From assembly GCF_026210795.1 (NCBI RefSeq), contig NC_089442.1, positions 3,500,501 to 3,564,500 of the forward strand: 64,000 nt of DNA. Direction: 5' to 3'. Below are positions 1 through 12,309 of this stretch, in pieces. The position numbers and the translations under genes were made by a program. The stretch is from Rhizophagus irregularis. Lineage: Eukaryota > Glomeromycota > Glomeromycetes > Glomerales > Glomeraceae. Every line of letters begins with the position of its first letter. The first letter of the stretch is position 1. The notes below the pieces were generated by a model. The model was not told where the DNA came from, did no database searches, and saw only the letters and a program-made list of their open reading frames with translations.

Positions 1-1739
1 ACCATGTATTAACTGACATAAGAATATTATTGGCAATGATTTCAAGTGTTAAACTTTATTTATACTACGTGAAACATATTATAAAAAAATATTATTGATA
101 ACAGATAGGGCATTACTTTCGTAATGTGAATATTGTAATAGATAACAATTAGTATATAATGGGACAATATCAAAAATATAGCAAGAGTAAAAATCGGAAA
201 GGAACACATACAGAAAAAAGAACATATACTCGTAAATATTCAGATTGCAGGGTCCCAATTTCAAATTACCGTACAACCTATATCCAAAGGATGTGTTCCA
301 CATACCTATGATCAGGTCATTTTTTTTCACTATCGAACATGTATGTCCTCTGTTGTCTGAATCTAAGATTACTCGTCTCATCTTCGATTACTAAAATACT
401 GCTTCTTGCAATCCAGTACTTCATGCCTACTGTGACGTTAGAACACATATATCATTTATTTTCGATCACCAAATAACCTGGATCTATTATTGGGCGGAGC
501 CCAGGCTATGCCGTAATCATTTGAACATTATTGAGTGCGATTCAATCATCACAGCCGTGTAACAATACTGCTAAACAGTTACGAATAATAAATTATTTGC
601 CCTCGATTTTTAATTACTCAATGACCGTCATGAATTAGCATGTACATAACAATCTTTCACTGGTTTTGATTTATTAATCTTAAATATGAAATATGAAATA
701 AAGGTATAATCTTTAATTATTTTATGGGTTTTAGGGTGAAATAATGTTATTTTATTTTATTGTTATGATATTTTATAATGAAATACAATATTAAAAAATA
801 TAAAAAGAAGGAAATTATCACAAATTGAAAAATAATAATTTGATTTTGCAATATCAAAAAATAGTTTAGAAAGGTTAACTCTCATATTTTGAAATTAATA
901 ATTTGATTAGAAAACTTCAAGAATAATTAAAAGAAAGGGAAAACTCTTGCAATTTGAAATTATTAAAATGAAGAATTAAGAATTAATTCTAAGTTAAAAA
1001 ATTAAAATAAAAAGAAGAAATAATTGAACCAATTGTGTACTATTTGCAAATTAGGAATCATTATAGGAATCACTCCTTTTATAAGAAGTTTGCCATATGA
1101 TCTGTCACAACTCTATCAAATAAATAATTTCTCATGCTTGATTTCTTTTTTTTATACATTATCATGGAATTCCTTTAGATTGAATAATAATCTGTTGTCA
1201 TAGATTGCAACTGTAATAATAATAATTTTATCTGTTGTTATTTGGTTTAGTGTATTAACATTTAAAAGTCTTTAAACTGTGATAATTTTCCCATATTAGT
1301 TTTATTAACTTTATTATAGAAGTAAAAAATTTGATTTTTTACCTTTAATTATTATTATTTCCAATTCCAATTAATGTATTTCAAATAGTAATTTGGTACA
1401 TTTTGACTGACAGAACTATTATGTTCAGATATTTTACCCATATTACTAATAATATTAAATAAAGCAATTTTTTCAATATAGAATTTCAGACATTATATAT
1501 ACAATTCAGAAAGTAACTTTTTCTGTAAACATAGTATAATGCCTTTAATTTTTATTAATTATTTTAAGTATCAACAATTTAAAAAAATACAATTATTTAA
1601 TTAAAGAAATAAAATAAAATTAATTAAAAAGAAAAACTATATAGTCTTCTAAAAAGATATTAAATTAAAATTAACAATTAAAAAAATTATTATTAGTACA
1701 CTAAATTATCTTTTGTAATATATTTTAACTATGGTAGAT
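1..1739. other. AT-rich stretch without a supported gene
   Basis: I see no convincing gene here. A minus-strand open frame at 381-79 starts MRRVILDSDNRGHTC and is followed by a GTATGT that could be a 5' splice site, so it might be the first exon of a gene leaving the left edge. No family is recognisable and its second half is low-complexity. Bases 380-560 are less AT-rich than the rest. From 660 on the DNA is simple A/T-rich sequence. Confidence 0.4.
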
Positions 1740-1748
1740 GTACTAACT

Positions 1749-2416
1749 GGGTTTACCACGAAATCCCGACAAGCACAATCCCGATATGATAAAATTCCGA
1801 GGAACGTATTTCTGACAGAGACAATATACTGAACAATCAAAATCCTGAAAGTATCATATCCCGAATGGTTTAAAATCCAGAATTTAAATTTCCTGAAAGT
1901 TCAAGTTACTGATGAGTCAAAATCCTGACATAATATTATAATTTTGAGTATCTCTTTGATTTTTGTTTACTAGGAAGATCATTTCCTACTGATTATATAA
2001 TTTGCGACAATTAATACAATCATATATACAATACATATGCACTATTTCAATTTAAATGATAAAAAATTGCAATTTTGATTTATGACTTACATGTTACAGT
2101 ATAATATATAGTAAGATCACGCAGTAGTAATTGACATAATAACTCCTTGGCAAATTATGCAAATTATTAACAATTGTGCAATCACTACGATATTATTACA
2201 TAAATGGTCACATGAAAAAAATTCTTTTCTTTATTGTCAGGATTTTGACTCATCAGTAACTTGAACTTTCGGGAATTTTGAATTCTAGATTTTGGACTAT
2301 TCGGGATATAATTCTTTCAGTATTTTAATCATTCGGGATATTGTCTTAGTCGGGAATAGGAGTGTCAAGATTTTATCACATCGGGATTATGGTTATCGGG
2401 ATTTTGGAAGGATCCC
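1749..2416. mobile_element. Foldback DNA transposon, MULE-like (non-autonomous)
   Basis: The 668-bp element has long inverted arms of roughly 190 bp. The left end reads GGGTTTACCACGAAATCCCG and the right end, complemented, GGGATCCTTCCAAAATCCCG. Inner parts of both arms carry repeated AATCCCGA motifs. It is flanked by a perfect 9-bp direct repeat, GTACTAACT, at 1740-1748 and 2417-2425. A 9-bp duplication with a GGG terminus fits Mutator-like elements, but no coding capacity is present, so the superfamily call is inference. Confidence 0.75.
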
Positions 2417-2425
2417 GTACTAACT

Positions 2426-3384
2426 ATATTAACCAGTCAATGAAAAGTACATTTATTATTAAAATTAATATCCAGTTTTGCAATAAATACTATTATTCAG
2501 TAATATTATTAGAAAATTTATAAAACTCAAGTAGTAATTAAACCAAAGTAATCAAGTTTTTATTCAATTAGTTCTAATATCACATGATATAGAAGTAGTA
2601 AAAAAAAGAAAAGTAAATATAAATTTTTTAGCAAATTAAAAAATCATAATTATATTTTAAGAGCATGTATAATATTAACAGACAATTTTCAGTATCCTTT
2701 ATCATAAATATATAAGTTTTAAATTTATTTACAAAGTTTATGAGAAAAGATATTAAAATCTTATATATGGATTAGTGCAGTATATTTAAATCAAAAAATA
2801 TAAAGAAAATTGTGTAAAAATAAAACTACATATTAAACTGTGAGCAGCCAATTAGCAGAAGAAAATTCCAATATGGTAAAGATAAAAGTTATATAAAAAA
2901 GGAAGTAAAATTTAAATTTAAAAATTTAGTAACATTTCTGATTTTTAAATAAGATAATACTAGTAAGAAAATAAAATATGCTATATAGTTATATATTACT
3001 TTTATTTATATAAATATGCATCAAATCTTTATAATGATTTAGATAAAATAGAGTGATATATAAAAATATCAATATATAAATCTGAATGAAAGAACTTTAA
3101 TTTTTAAAAATAGGTAACTTGTTCAAAAATAATTGATATTTAAAAGTAATATGGCAAATGAGTTTATCTATAAAAAAGAAAATATTATAAATCAAATTGA
3201 AGTAAATACATCTTAGATAAAAATTCAATTAATACAAATGTTTGAATATAATGATAACTCATATATAAAGTTAAAGTAAAATAACTATATAAGCTTTGAT
3301 ATAAGTAAAAATAAAAGATTTATTTTAATAAATGGTATAAATTACATGCTAAGGTAAGTGGAAATAACATTCTCTTCTGACAGA
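2426..3384. other. AT-rich stretch, nothing recognised
   Basis: Simple A/T-rich DNA with stop codons in every frame. No repeat ends, RNA gene or coding signal was seen before the polymerase remnant that follows. Confidence 0.4.
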
Positions 3385-4330
3385 ATAAGAGGGGAATCTA
3401 CACATTCATCGACTTACAATGTGCAAAGAAACTTGGGTTAGACATACAGTTAATTCAAGACGGAAAACCCAATGCTCTGATATATGACAGAGAAGCAAAA
3501 AATCCCTGGGACTGTAATATTTGGTAAGTATGTCCACTTCCTCTTCAAGATAAAGAACCAGGGTGGCGTGGCTGGTCATGTAGCAAAGAGAGTCCTCAAT
3601 ACGTTATGGGGAGCACTCTGCCAGAGGAAACGCAATTACAAGACACTCATCACAGATCAAACAGACTCATTCAAATTTCTGGAAGGCCACACTTGACTCC
3701 ATCATACCAGTAGAATCAGATCAGTAGAGATTTCAGTTTACAAATCCAGGTAATCCCTTCAAGGGGGAATATCCCAAGATCGCTCCATTCCTACTAGCAC
3801 ATGGACAGAAGACAACTTCAGAGTTATTAGAACCATATAAGGATAAAATACGACGTATCTATACAGATGGATTTATTCTAGAGAAGCAGCCAGATAGTCC
3901 TGCACTTATCACTTATCCAGAAAATGCATCTAAAGCATTGAAGGCTCTCAAGTTTGAAACCGCAGGATACTGCCATGTGAAAAATGCAAACAAGGTTATC
4001 TGAGCTGGACATGATTGCTAAGGATATGGTTGGATTTGCAGTAGGTATATTTTTTACTGACATACCGTGATGGCATAATTGAATAAACTTATAGCACATG
4101 TAATCTTATGAGATACCCAAATGCAAAATACTGACAGATTAGGTAGACAAGACCATGAAAGTTTTTACACATGGGCTAAGCGCATTCAGAATACTGTGCA
4201 ATATTATGAGACTTGTAGTAGAATAAGAATTCATGAACGGCCACCCTATCCAAGGTCTCGTCAAGATGTATATGCTTATATTGCTCACATTAGGAGAATA
4301 GTATCACGACTACCAAATAGGTAGTACTGT
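3385..4330 (+). pseudogene. Family-B DNA polymerase remnant (Polinton/Maverick type)
   Basis: Frameshifted pieces of the palm and thumb of a B-family DNA polymerase. In order they are GIYTFIDLQCAKKLGL (about 3392), a frame beginning MTEKQKIPGTVIFGKYV (3484), the motif-B-like KRVLNTLWGALCQRK (about 3580), and YTDGFI (about 3860) at the place of the catalytic YxDTDS motif. A zinc-poor tail ends near 4324. At least three frame changes and several stops separate the blocks, and the N-terminal exonuclease domain is absent. With the integrase and zinc ribbon at 12.3-13.5 kb this suggests a dead Polinton. A linear-plasmid or adenovirus-like protein-primed polymerase is the alternative. The family assignment rests on motifs read by eye. 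Confidence 0.6.
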
Positions 4331-4333
4331 ACC

Positions 4334-4748
4334 AGGATCCCAGAAAATGCTTATATATGTAAGGTACCAAGGTGCTTAGCCAACATAGAAAAGTTTTATG
4401 ATGTAAGAATTTTATAATGCTTAATTTTAAGAAAATTATATACTATGTAAGATAATTAAATTGCATATTTTTGGTATTATTTTAAAATACTAAGAGTTTT
4501 TAGTTACTTATTTTTCATATTTATATAACTTTTTAAAATATTATATATTGAATTTATAATTAATTTTTATTTTATTTTCACTAACGGTGAGTGTTAATTT
4601 TGTACTACATTTCATAATTTTATATAAATACATAAACAAAAATTTTTTTTTGATGAAATTTCATTTTTTTTTTCAATGTTTTATTAATTATCTGTCAATA
4701 GTATCTTTTCAATTTTTATTAAACTCAGTGTATTATTTTTCGAAAATT
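4334..4748 (+). mobile_element. Truncated copy of the 1.3-kb AGGACCCC-ended element
   Basis: Bases from 4334 (AGGATCCCAGAAAATGCTTA) to about 4748 match 10976-11390 almost base for base. The second copy continues for another 900 bp to its own right terminus. Here the copy stops just before the MULE that starts at 4757, and its remainder is not found after the MULE, so it was truncated rather than simply interrupted. Confidence 0.75.
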
Positions 4749-4919
4749 ATAAATTGCACCATTGGTGTTGAAAACACCACATCACGTGATCATGTGATTA
4801 TTTGATTATATTATAACATCATGAAATAAAACATGTTAGTATTTTATTTGTTTATCAGATAATTTTATCCGTTTCTCCACCCTTCTATCGGATATTTTAT
4901 TTCCCTTTTCCGCTTAATA

Positions 4920-7900
4920 ATGTCTAACAAACTTAACGAACTTAACGAACTTGATGAAACTGAAATTCTGGAAGACCTTTTAACTGATAATGAACAGTCT
5001 TCTAACGAATTTTTGGTGAAAATGAAGTTGAAAATCAAGAAAAATTGTATCAAGTAACACCGGAAATGGCTTTTACAGATTGGAAAAAACTTGACGAGTA
5101 AGTAACTAAATGTAGCATATTATACTGGCTAATTTCACAAAAAATGCGAAAATAAACAGTCAAAAACATTGTTTTTGTACACTAGCGATATAATTGAACT
5201 AAATTTATTGTAGGGATTGGAACCGGTTAAGACGGTTAACCGGTTAAAGGATTTTGAAAATCGGTTAACCGGTTAAAACTATATTTACCATAATTCTAGT
5301 CAGATTTATATAATGCGGTCCAGAGACATGTAAATTGCGGCCACGTGTTCCTAAACTTGAAGTTTTAATGCTGAATTTTTTTCTATTTATTTATAATAAT
5401 TTTAGTGATACATAGTCTTCCTATAACTAAATATGCAAGTAAAATCAAAAATTGGTACAATTTGCAGTAAAAAAAGTTTTTAAAATATTTTTGATATTAA
5501 CCGGTTATTAACTGGTTAAGACCCTTGGTTAACCGGTTTTTAACCGGTTAAGGTTTTTTTGGACGGTTCCAATCCCTAATTTATTGTTAGAAAACAATAG
5601 TTACAGTTCAAATTTCTTATACTTCACATTTTCAAATATAAAGTGCAAATTTCAGTCGTATTGTAATAGACTAACATTTTTTATCATTTTGTACTAGGTG
5701 GCTTGATAAGCATGGATTAGAATAAGGTTTTGCTTTTACAATTACTCATAGTGATAAGGATAAACATAACAGTTTCCCTAGACGCCGTACTTATGCATAT
5801 ACAAAGGGTCGAGCATATGTACCACGAAAAGAAGCACATATCAATGAAGAACGTGATAAAGGATATCATTCGGGTGATTGCAAATTTTATATTAATGCTT
5901 ACTGCAGAAAAAGAGATAATCTTGTTTATATCATGAAAATCAATGGTGAACATAATCATCCGCTTGTAAAAAATATCAATATGGTTGCATTCCACTATTG
6001 TAAGCTTACTCCTGAGATGCATGATGATGTAAAACTTTTTGCAACTTGTGGTGTTCGTACTGGCGCAATTATAGAAGTTTTGCAAGTTAAATATCCAGAC
6101 AAGTTCATCTATTCTCGAAACATTTATAATATGGTTCAAACCATCTGAAACCAAAATAATACAAGTAGTGATGCAAGTTCAATGTACCTTGAACTTATGA
6201 AACAACAACAAGAAAATCCAACTTTTCATGTGGACGCGTGTTTTGAAGGTCAAGATAATCATCTCACAAGACTTTGTTGGATGAGTCCTAGTCAACTACA
6301 ACTGTGGAGTTGTTTTCATGATGTAGTTTTACTTGACACGACAGCAAAAACAAATCGTTACTTCATGATACTGTATATTGTTATTCTGATAGATAATCAC
6401 AATCGTTCCCGCCTTGCGGCAACTGCTATTGTTTCAGACGAAATAAAAGAAACTTTTTCATGGTTATTTTCAAGTATTTCTAAGGCAACAAATAGATTGA
6501 TACCAAAATTACTTTACACAGATGCTGACCCAGCGATGGTCGCAGCAGCAAGCAGTACTTGGACAACAATAAAGCATCATTTTTGCCTATTTCATATCCG
6601 AAAAAATTTGGAAAAACATTTTCTTGGTAAATATGGTGAAGAGAAATGGAAAGAATTTTTTACAGTTTTCTGTCATGCACGTAATAGTCGTGTTGAGTTT
6701 ATTTTTGAAGAAAAGTGGGCTGCATTATTACAAAAGTATGATGATGCCGCTAATTATTTGCAACGTCATCTTTATAAGTGTAGAGAAACTTGGGCATTAT
6801 ATTTTACACATCGTGCATTTAATGCAGGTCTGCAGAGTACGCAACGTGTTGAATCGTATAATGGTATAATTAAGAATAACGTTAATGGATCATCATCTCT
6901 TATGGAACTTGAACGTACTATTGAAAGACTACTCATAAAAGAAAGCTGATATGCACAACTCAACGATACAATTGGAAAACTTCCTGTATCCCGAGAAGAG
7001 GATTATCATGATCATTACTATAAAAAAATTGACATATATTACCAACGCTATTTAACACCAGCTCTTTTTAAACTTCAGCGACATGAAATAAATCGCAGTA
7101 TGCATTATCGATGCTGCATTACTAATTTGGAGAATGAACTTGAAAAGCAGGTATTAACTATTTTTTATTTTTTATCCTGCTGGTTCCTTACTATAACCTT
7201 TTATTTTATAAATTTACATGTACTTTAGTTTACTGCTGAAATACCAAATGGAATTTTCTCAGAAGACATGTTTGATGCATGTGTAATTGAACTCAAACAG
7301 CTAATCACAGATCTTGACATGAAAAGAATTACTGAACTTTGGCGCATTTCTTCAATAGACAGGAAAAGTAAATACTTTATTATATTGTATGACGATGCTG
7401 CACACTTGTGTACATGTTTAACACTAATCAATTGTGGTCTTGTATGTCGTCACTTTTTTGCATTAATGTTATTATTCCCAAATGCTAAATTTCATATTGG
7501 TCTTATATCATAACGCTGGTATGCAGATGCATTAATTATGGAAGGAAATTCAGCTTTTTTAAATGAACCAGCTTTTTCAGTATGTTCAAATGATAAATTT
7601 GACACAATTGAATATATTATGCAAATGGATTTCTCACATCTAGAAAGTATTCGTGGTAGTTATGTTTTCACAGAAGAAGTTCGTCAAGAAATGACACATA
7701 AATAACAATGGGGAAAAGGATTTCAGTTAGTATAATGAAGAAAACGTTAAACTTGGCAATTGCAGCTGGTAGAATAGATGAACTTTATGAAATACATGCA
7801 AGATTTGCCAAAGAGATTGAGGATGAAATTTCAGAACAAGTTATAAATGGAGGTGATTGCAATGATTTTGCTAATACCATTAGTAATCCAATTCACGTCA

Positions 7901-8211
7901 GGAAAAAAGGACGAAAACCCAAAGATTCAAATCAAACAAATACTACAAATAAGGGCAAAAAAAGAGTGATATCCGAAAATTTTAATCAAAATAAACAGGA
8001 TGATAGTGATAAAGAAAATTAAGAAAAAGTTCATAAACAAATTTGTACAGTATTAAGGGACAAGTCAAATGAAGATAATACAGATCCTGGATTAGATGAT
8101 GGTATAGGAGAAAATAGCAGAAGCAATGTAAGAAAATGCTGTGTTTGTAATCAAAAAGATCATAATTCACGTACTTGTCCTAATAAAAAAGATGAAGAAT
8201 GTGTTGCATAG
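4920..8211 (+). pseudogene. MULE transposase (FAR1-like zinc finger, DDE, SWIM)
   Basis: Cut-and-paste transposase of the MULE superfamily. Domains in order: an acidic N-terminus (4920); a FAR1/WRKY-GCM1-like region ending in a GEHNHPL zinc-ligand motif (5946); and the DDE core, with first Asp in LLDTTAKTN (about 6330), second in YTDADPAM (about 6525) and Glu in QRVESYNGII (about 6850). Then come a SWIM-type finger CTCLTLINCGLVCRHF (about 7410) and a C-terminal zinc knuckle CCVCNQKDHNSRTC (about 8140). An intron at about 5098-5700 hosts a MITE, and a second probable intron is at about 7150-7228. A frameshift near 5010 and in-frame stops near 5720, 6148, 6949, 7513 and 8022 make it non-functional, although all three catalytic acids remain. 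Confidence 0.85.
5211..5579. mobile_element. MITE inside the MULE intron (hAT-like ends)
   Basis: About 369 bp with inverted ends TAGGGATTGGAACCGGTTAA and, on the right, its complement ending CCAATCCCTA. The arms are rich in repeated AACCGGTTAA blocks. A 7-8 bp direct repeat (a)TTTATTG flanks it at 5203-5210 and 5579-5586, which fits hAT-type insertion. It lies wholly within the first intron of the MULE transposase, so it need not have disrupted the coding sequence. Confidence 0.75.
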
Positions 8212-8593
8212 TTTTTTTGAATAAAATATGATTTGAATGATTCATAAAATTTATTTTATTAAATAATTTATAAATAATTTACAATGCATAATTTAGTTTC
8301 GCACGATTTTACAATTATTATAAAATGTATTATAAAAAAAAATGTGGTGCTAAACACCTGCGGTGTTGGGCACCAGTGGTGTGATTTAGTAATGTCATTT
8401 TTAATTAATGATTTATTAAAAAATATTAAATTTGGGAAAACTATCGCAAATTAAAATTTCAGTAAGAAATTATTTTTTGTAATTAATTTTTAATAATTTT
8501 TATTTTAAACCAAGCATAGATATTATTCGAACTCAACAGTCAACACGTTAGTGACAACATACGATATTTTATTTAATATTCTATGGGCGGCGT

Positions 8594-8820
8594 GTCATAA
8601 TGGAGAGCTATATGAAGATATTAGAAAGTGGTTTCTCGAATAGCTTATAGCCATAAGTTGTGATAGTAGAGAAATTGCCTTATATCAATTTCTAAGGGAT
8701 ACATATCCAGATGGTATCAACGAGCTTTTCACTATATTCTATGAGAACTATGTAAATCATATAAGTAATCCAATGACTAAGAATTTTGCTTCTCGTGCTT
8801 TAGGGGCAATAGGGTTGAAG
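8594..8820 (+). pseudogene. Unknown decayed ORF, interrupted by a foldback element
   Basis: A plus-strand frame with one stop reads as protein (for example SREIALYQFLRDTYPDG and FYENYVNHISNPMTKNF). It resumes after the 8821-9934 element at about 9943 for a dozen codons. The 8-bp duplication GGTTGAAG marks the break. I do not recognise the family. Its position between polymerase and integrase remnants suggests it may belong to the same dead Polinton. Confidence 0.35.
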
Positions 8821-9934
8821 AGGACCCCGAAGAATACATATAATACTGGGATCCAATTTTGTATAAACTTACTATGTAATTTCTTAATAAGTCATATGTT
8901 TGAAATTGTATAACCAAATAGCAATTACGCAAAAAGTCAGATTTTTATTTGTATAACAATAATGATTTTTACTATAAGTAAGATTTTCATTTTATATAAC
9001 GGATATTAAAATTTTTTTTATATACGTTTAAAATTTTTTATTTTTTTTATTTTTTGTTTTAAGAAATTTTTAAGATATTTTTTAATAAAGAGTTTTTTTA
9101 TTTGTTTTAAAAAACACTTGAAATATTTTTTAATAGAAGTTGTTTTTTGTTTGAGAAGTTTTTAGGGGTTCGTTTAAAGACATTTTTTTAATAAAAATGA
9201 TGAAATTTTTTTAAAATTCATTTACAAAATTAAAAAAAAAAATACTTTTTATTACATATCTCGGCATCCAGTGATCGTAGAGAAACGAAACACAGCTTGT
9301 TACATTCGTCTCAATACGACGAGTCGAATGGTGGTAGTTTCATAATTCTAGGTGCGATAGATGCCGAGTTATGTGATAAAATGTAAAAATGCACAGTGGA
9401 CGAAAATACAAAGTGCCGATGTGTGGTATAGCTCAACACCTATCACACCTAGAAACACGAAACTACTATCATTCGATTCGTCTTGTCAAGACGAATCCAA
9501 CGAGCTGTGTTTCATCTTTTTACGATCACTGGGTGGTAAGATACATAACAAAATGTATTTTCTTTTATTTTGTAGTATACACCCAAATTTTTGCATAAAA
9601 CTTACTATATTATACATATTGGGCATTAATATCTATAAGGTATTTAAAATTTTAACATGCAATTTTGTTTAAAAATTTTATTTAAGTTATTTTTTAATAG
9701 TTGTTTTTTAAGAAATTTTTTAAGTATTTGTTAGAATTTTTCAATAAAATTTATTTGAAATTTTTCTTTAAAAATTTTTTTTTATATAAACTCAGATTTA
9801 TAATTGTATAATTTATAATAAAATTTGAACTTATGTGATGATTTTGTATAAAGCTTCTAATAAAATTAGGCGTATAAAGTTATATTAATATTTTGGGTCT
9901 GGATCTGAGTTGTATATGTATTCTTCGGGATCCT
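8821..9934. mobile_element. Foldback hAT-like element with AGGACCCC ends
   Basis: A 1114-bp element. The left end is AGGACCCCGAAGAATACATA and the right end, complemented, is AGGATCCCGAAGAATACATA. A perfect 8-bp target duplication GGTTGAAG sits at 8813-8820 and 9935-9942. The interior (9260-9540) has inverted arms containing the TCGAATGGTGGTA / TACGATCACTGG motifs that also make up the large foldback element at 13672-14870. No transposase is encoded. Confidence 0.85.
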
Positions 9935-9942
9935 GGTTGAAG

Positions 9943-10622
9943 GCTAAGATGTTAAGGATTGACTTTGAGGGCTAAAAAAAGTGCTATGATTCTTAGGGCT
10001 TCTGCAGACGAATTACTTGATATTCTCACAAGATACTATTAATTCCTACTTGTAATGCTTAACAGTCCATATGGCCCTTAGAAAAGATCTGTAGAAGGAC
10101 TTCAATACCTTTTATTATTTTTTTGTTATCCAGAGGGTGACTAGACTTCAGGGCTTCATATCGGGAGAATAACTCCTTCATGGTCTCAGCTTTCAAAGTT
10201 TCAGTCTTTGCAGTCCTACCCTATACTTTTGCTAAGAAGTCTGAAAGTCACCTCCCAAGGTTTTACCAGAGAGTCCATAAGCTTCCCGAAAGACATATTT
10301 AATCCAGATATCTGCATTCTTGGCTAAGACACCAGGTACAAGTAAATGTTTATATTCTTTAGGGGATGGAAATACCTGAGCAAATTCAATCAAGTATTCA
10401 TCTTTTTTTGCTTTAGATACAGCTTTTTATCCATATGGACTGAACTTAGATCGAACTGTAATTAAATTGGATTCAGACTGATATCGAATTGGGTTCAAAC
10501 TTGGATTGAATTGAGATTGAACTGAGATCAAACTAGGATCATCCATGTGTGAAGTATCCGGTAATAAGGTCCTATGTTTTTTTAGATGCATCCATTAGAT
10601 CCTTGAAGATTACTACAGTAGC
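9943..10622 (-). pseudogene. Unknown decayed minus-strand ORF
   Basis: Read on the minus strand, 10430-10230 gives a protein-like frame (AKKDEYLIEFAQVF, then YKHLLVPGVLAKNADIW), then a frameshift into MKELFSRYEALKSSHPLD down to about 10070. The stretch 10440-10560 is a degenerate repeat of GATTGAACT-like units. No family is recognised. Its strand and position next to the Walker-A fragment and the integrase suggest a Polinton structural or accessory gene, but that is inference. Confidence 0.35.
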
Positions 10623-10841
10623 TTAGGATGAATCAAAGGAGTTAATCTCTGGAATTTCACTATGGATTACTGCAGTGAATAGGATCTCCTCCTCTTCAAA
10701 AAAATCACGTACAACTGCCCACTTCAGCTTGTCAAGATATCTGCCAACTAAAAGTACTGCATCACATAGTACATACCGATTGCCATCTGCTTTTGCTTTC
10801 TTGTCACCCATTAACAAATTAATGATCATAATTGTCTTACC
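10623..10841 (-). pseudogene. Possible packaging-type ATPase fragment cut at Walker A
   Basis: The minus-strand frame begins exactly at the MITE boundary with GKTIMIINLLMGD, which looks like the second half of a P-loop (GxxGxGKT) followed by a hydrophobic helix. It then runs through VLCDAVLLVGRYLDKLKW to a stop at 10623. The first half of the P-loop is missing because the MITE at 10842 replaced it; the upstream ATG comes from the MITE terminus. In Polintons a FtsK/HerA-like ATPase would be expected. The fragment is too short to distinguish that from any other P-loop protein. Confidence 0.35.
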
Positions 10842-10975
10842 AGGACCCCGGACATCACATATATAACTCATAACTGATCTGCATGAATTTAAGTACTTTT
10901 TGCTCCTGCTAAAATAGACCTAATTTGCTAAAAATCAAATTATCACATTTCAAATCTATACTAATTTGCTAAAAC
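10842..10975 (+). mobile_element. 5' fragment of the 640-bp hAT MITE
   Basis: Starts AGGACCCCGGACATCACATA and matches the first 130 bp of the full copies at 24509-25149 (opposite orientation) and 57121-58313. It ends at the left terminus of the next element at 10976, and the rest of the MITE is not found beyond that element, so this junction includes a deletion. Confidence 0.8.
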
Positions 10976-12299
10976 AGGACCCCAGAAATGCTTATATATG
11001 TAAGGTACCAAGGTGTTTAGCCAACATAGTAAAGTTTTATGATGTAAGAATTTTATAATGCTTAATTTTAAGAAAATTTTATATTATGTAAGATAATTAA
11101 ATTGCATATTTTTGGTATTATTTTAAAATACTAAGAGTTTTTAGTTGCTTATTTTTCATATTTATATAACTTTTTAAAATATTATATATTGAATTTATAA
11201 TTAATTTTTATTTTATTTTCACTAACGGTGAGTGTTAATTTTATACTACATTTCACAATTTTATATAAATACATAAACAAAAATTTTTTTTTGATGAAAT
11301 TTCATTTTTTTTTTCAATGTTTTATTAATTATCTGTCAATAGTATCTTTTTAATTTTTATTAAACTCAGTGTATTATTTTTAATATAAAATTACTATATT
11401 ATACATGTTTATTTTGTTAAATAGTAAAATTACTATAAATATGTTTTACTTTAAATATAATTTCAATACTCACCACTTTGGTTATATCAAATTATCTTTT
11501 ATGCTTAAGTAAGTTTGTTCAGCAAGTTAAATCTACTTGTATTTTAATTTTCATAAGGCTAAGTATGATATTTATATAGAAAAGCATATTTTTTTTTACG
11601 GTAATAACTTTTAAATTTTTCACTTTTTCGTTTATAACTTCAGAGCGTAATTACACCACTTCAGTCAAATGAAATCGACTTTCTAAATTAATTGAAAGTT
11701 GTTCAGCAAGGTCGAAACTACTTATATATTAATTTTCATGAGTGTGGATATAATACTTATGGAGAAAAGTGCATTTTTCATAACGGTACTAACTTCCGAA
11801 TTTTTCATTTCTCCGTTTACAACTTCAGAGCATAATTACACCTCTTTGGTCAAATGAAATCGACTTTCTAAATTAATTGAAATTGTTCAGCAAGGTCGAG
11901 ACTACCTACATATTAATTTTTATGGGTGTAAGTATAATACTTATGGAGAAATTTATATTTTTTGTAATAGTATTAGTTTCAAATTTTTCTTTTACTGTTT
12001 ATTAACTTTATTAATTGAATATTGTTAATCTACTTGTATATTCAGTTATGTTTAGTTTAGCTTCACAACATATTTAAAATTGGATTTAATAAAATATATT
12101 AATTAATAAATATATTTTATAAATTATATGTGTTATAATAAAAATTTAATTAGGTTAGAAGATTGATTTGCTTATTTTTATATAATTTTTAAGGTTAGAT
12201 ATCAACAATGCTTAGCGATCATAGTAAAAACCTATGCTTAGAGCTACTAATAAAAAATATTTTTGGGACCTTACCTATATAAGTATTTTCCGGGGTCCT
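10976..12299 (+). mobile_element. 1.3-kb non-autonomous element with AGGACCCC ends
   Basis: Left end AGGACCCCAGAAATGCTTAT; right end, complemented, AGGACCCCGGAAAATACTTA. Both continue into TATAGGTAAGGTCCC-like sequence, giving a terminal inverted repeat of about 35 bp. The inside has three diverged tandem segments near 11610-11960 (CAGAGCATAATTACACC, then TTTCTAAATTAATTGAAA). No ORF is present. The 8-bp flanks do not match, so one flank was rearranged. A truncated second copy is at 4334-4748. Confidence 0.8.
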
Positions 12300-12309
12300 A
12301 ACTACTTGC

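Larger units (their letters stand above)
4757..8381 (+). mobile_element. Mutator-like element (MULE), autonomous type, decayed
   Basis: A 3.6-kb unit bounded by related inverted ends. The left end is CACCATTGGTGTTGAAAACA, and the right end, complemented, starts CACCACTGGTGCCCAACACC. It contains one spliced transposase gene on the plus strand. I could not find a 9-11 bp target duplication, which agrees with the truncated repeat on its left flank: this junction has probably been rearranged. Confidence 0.65.
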
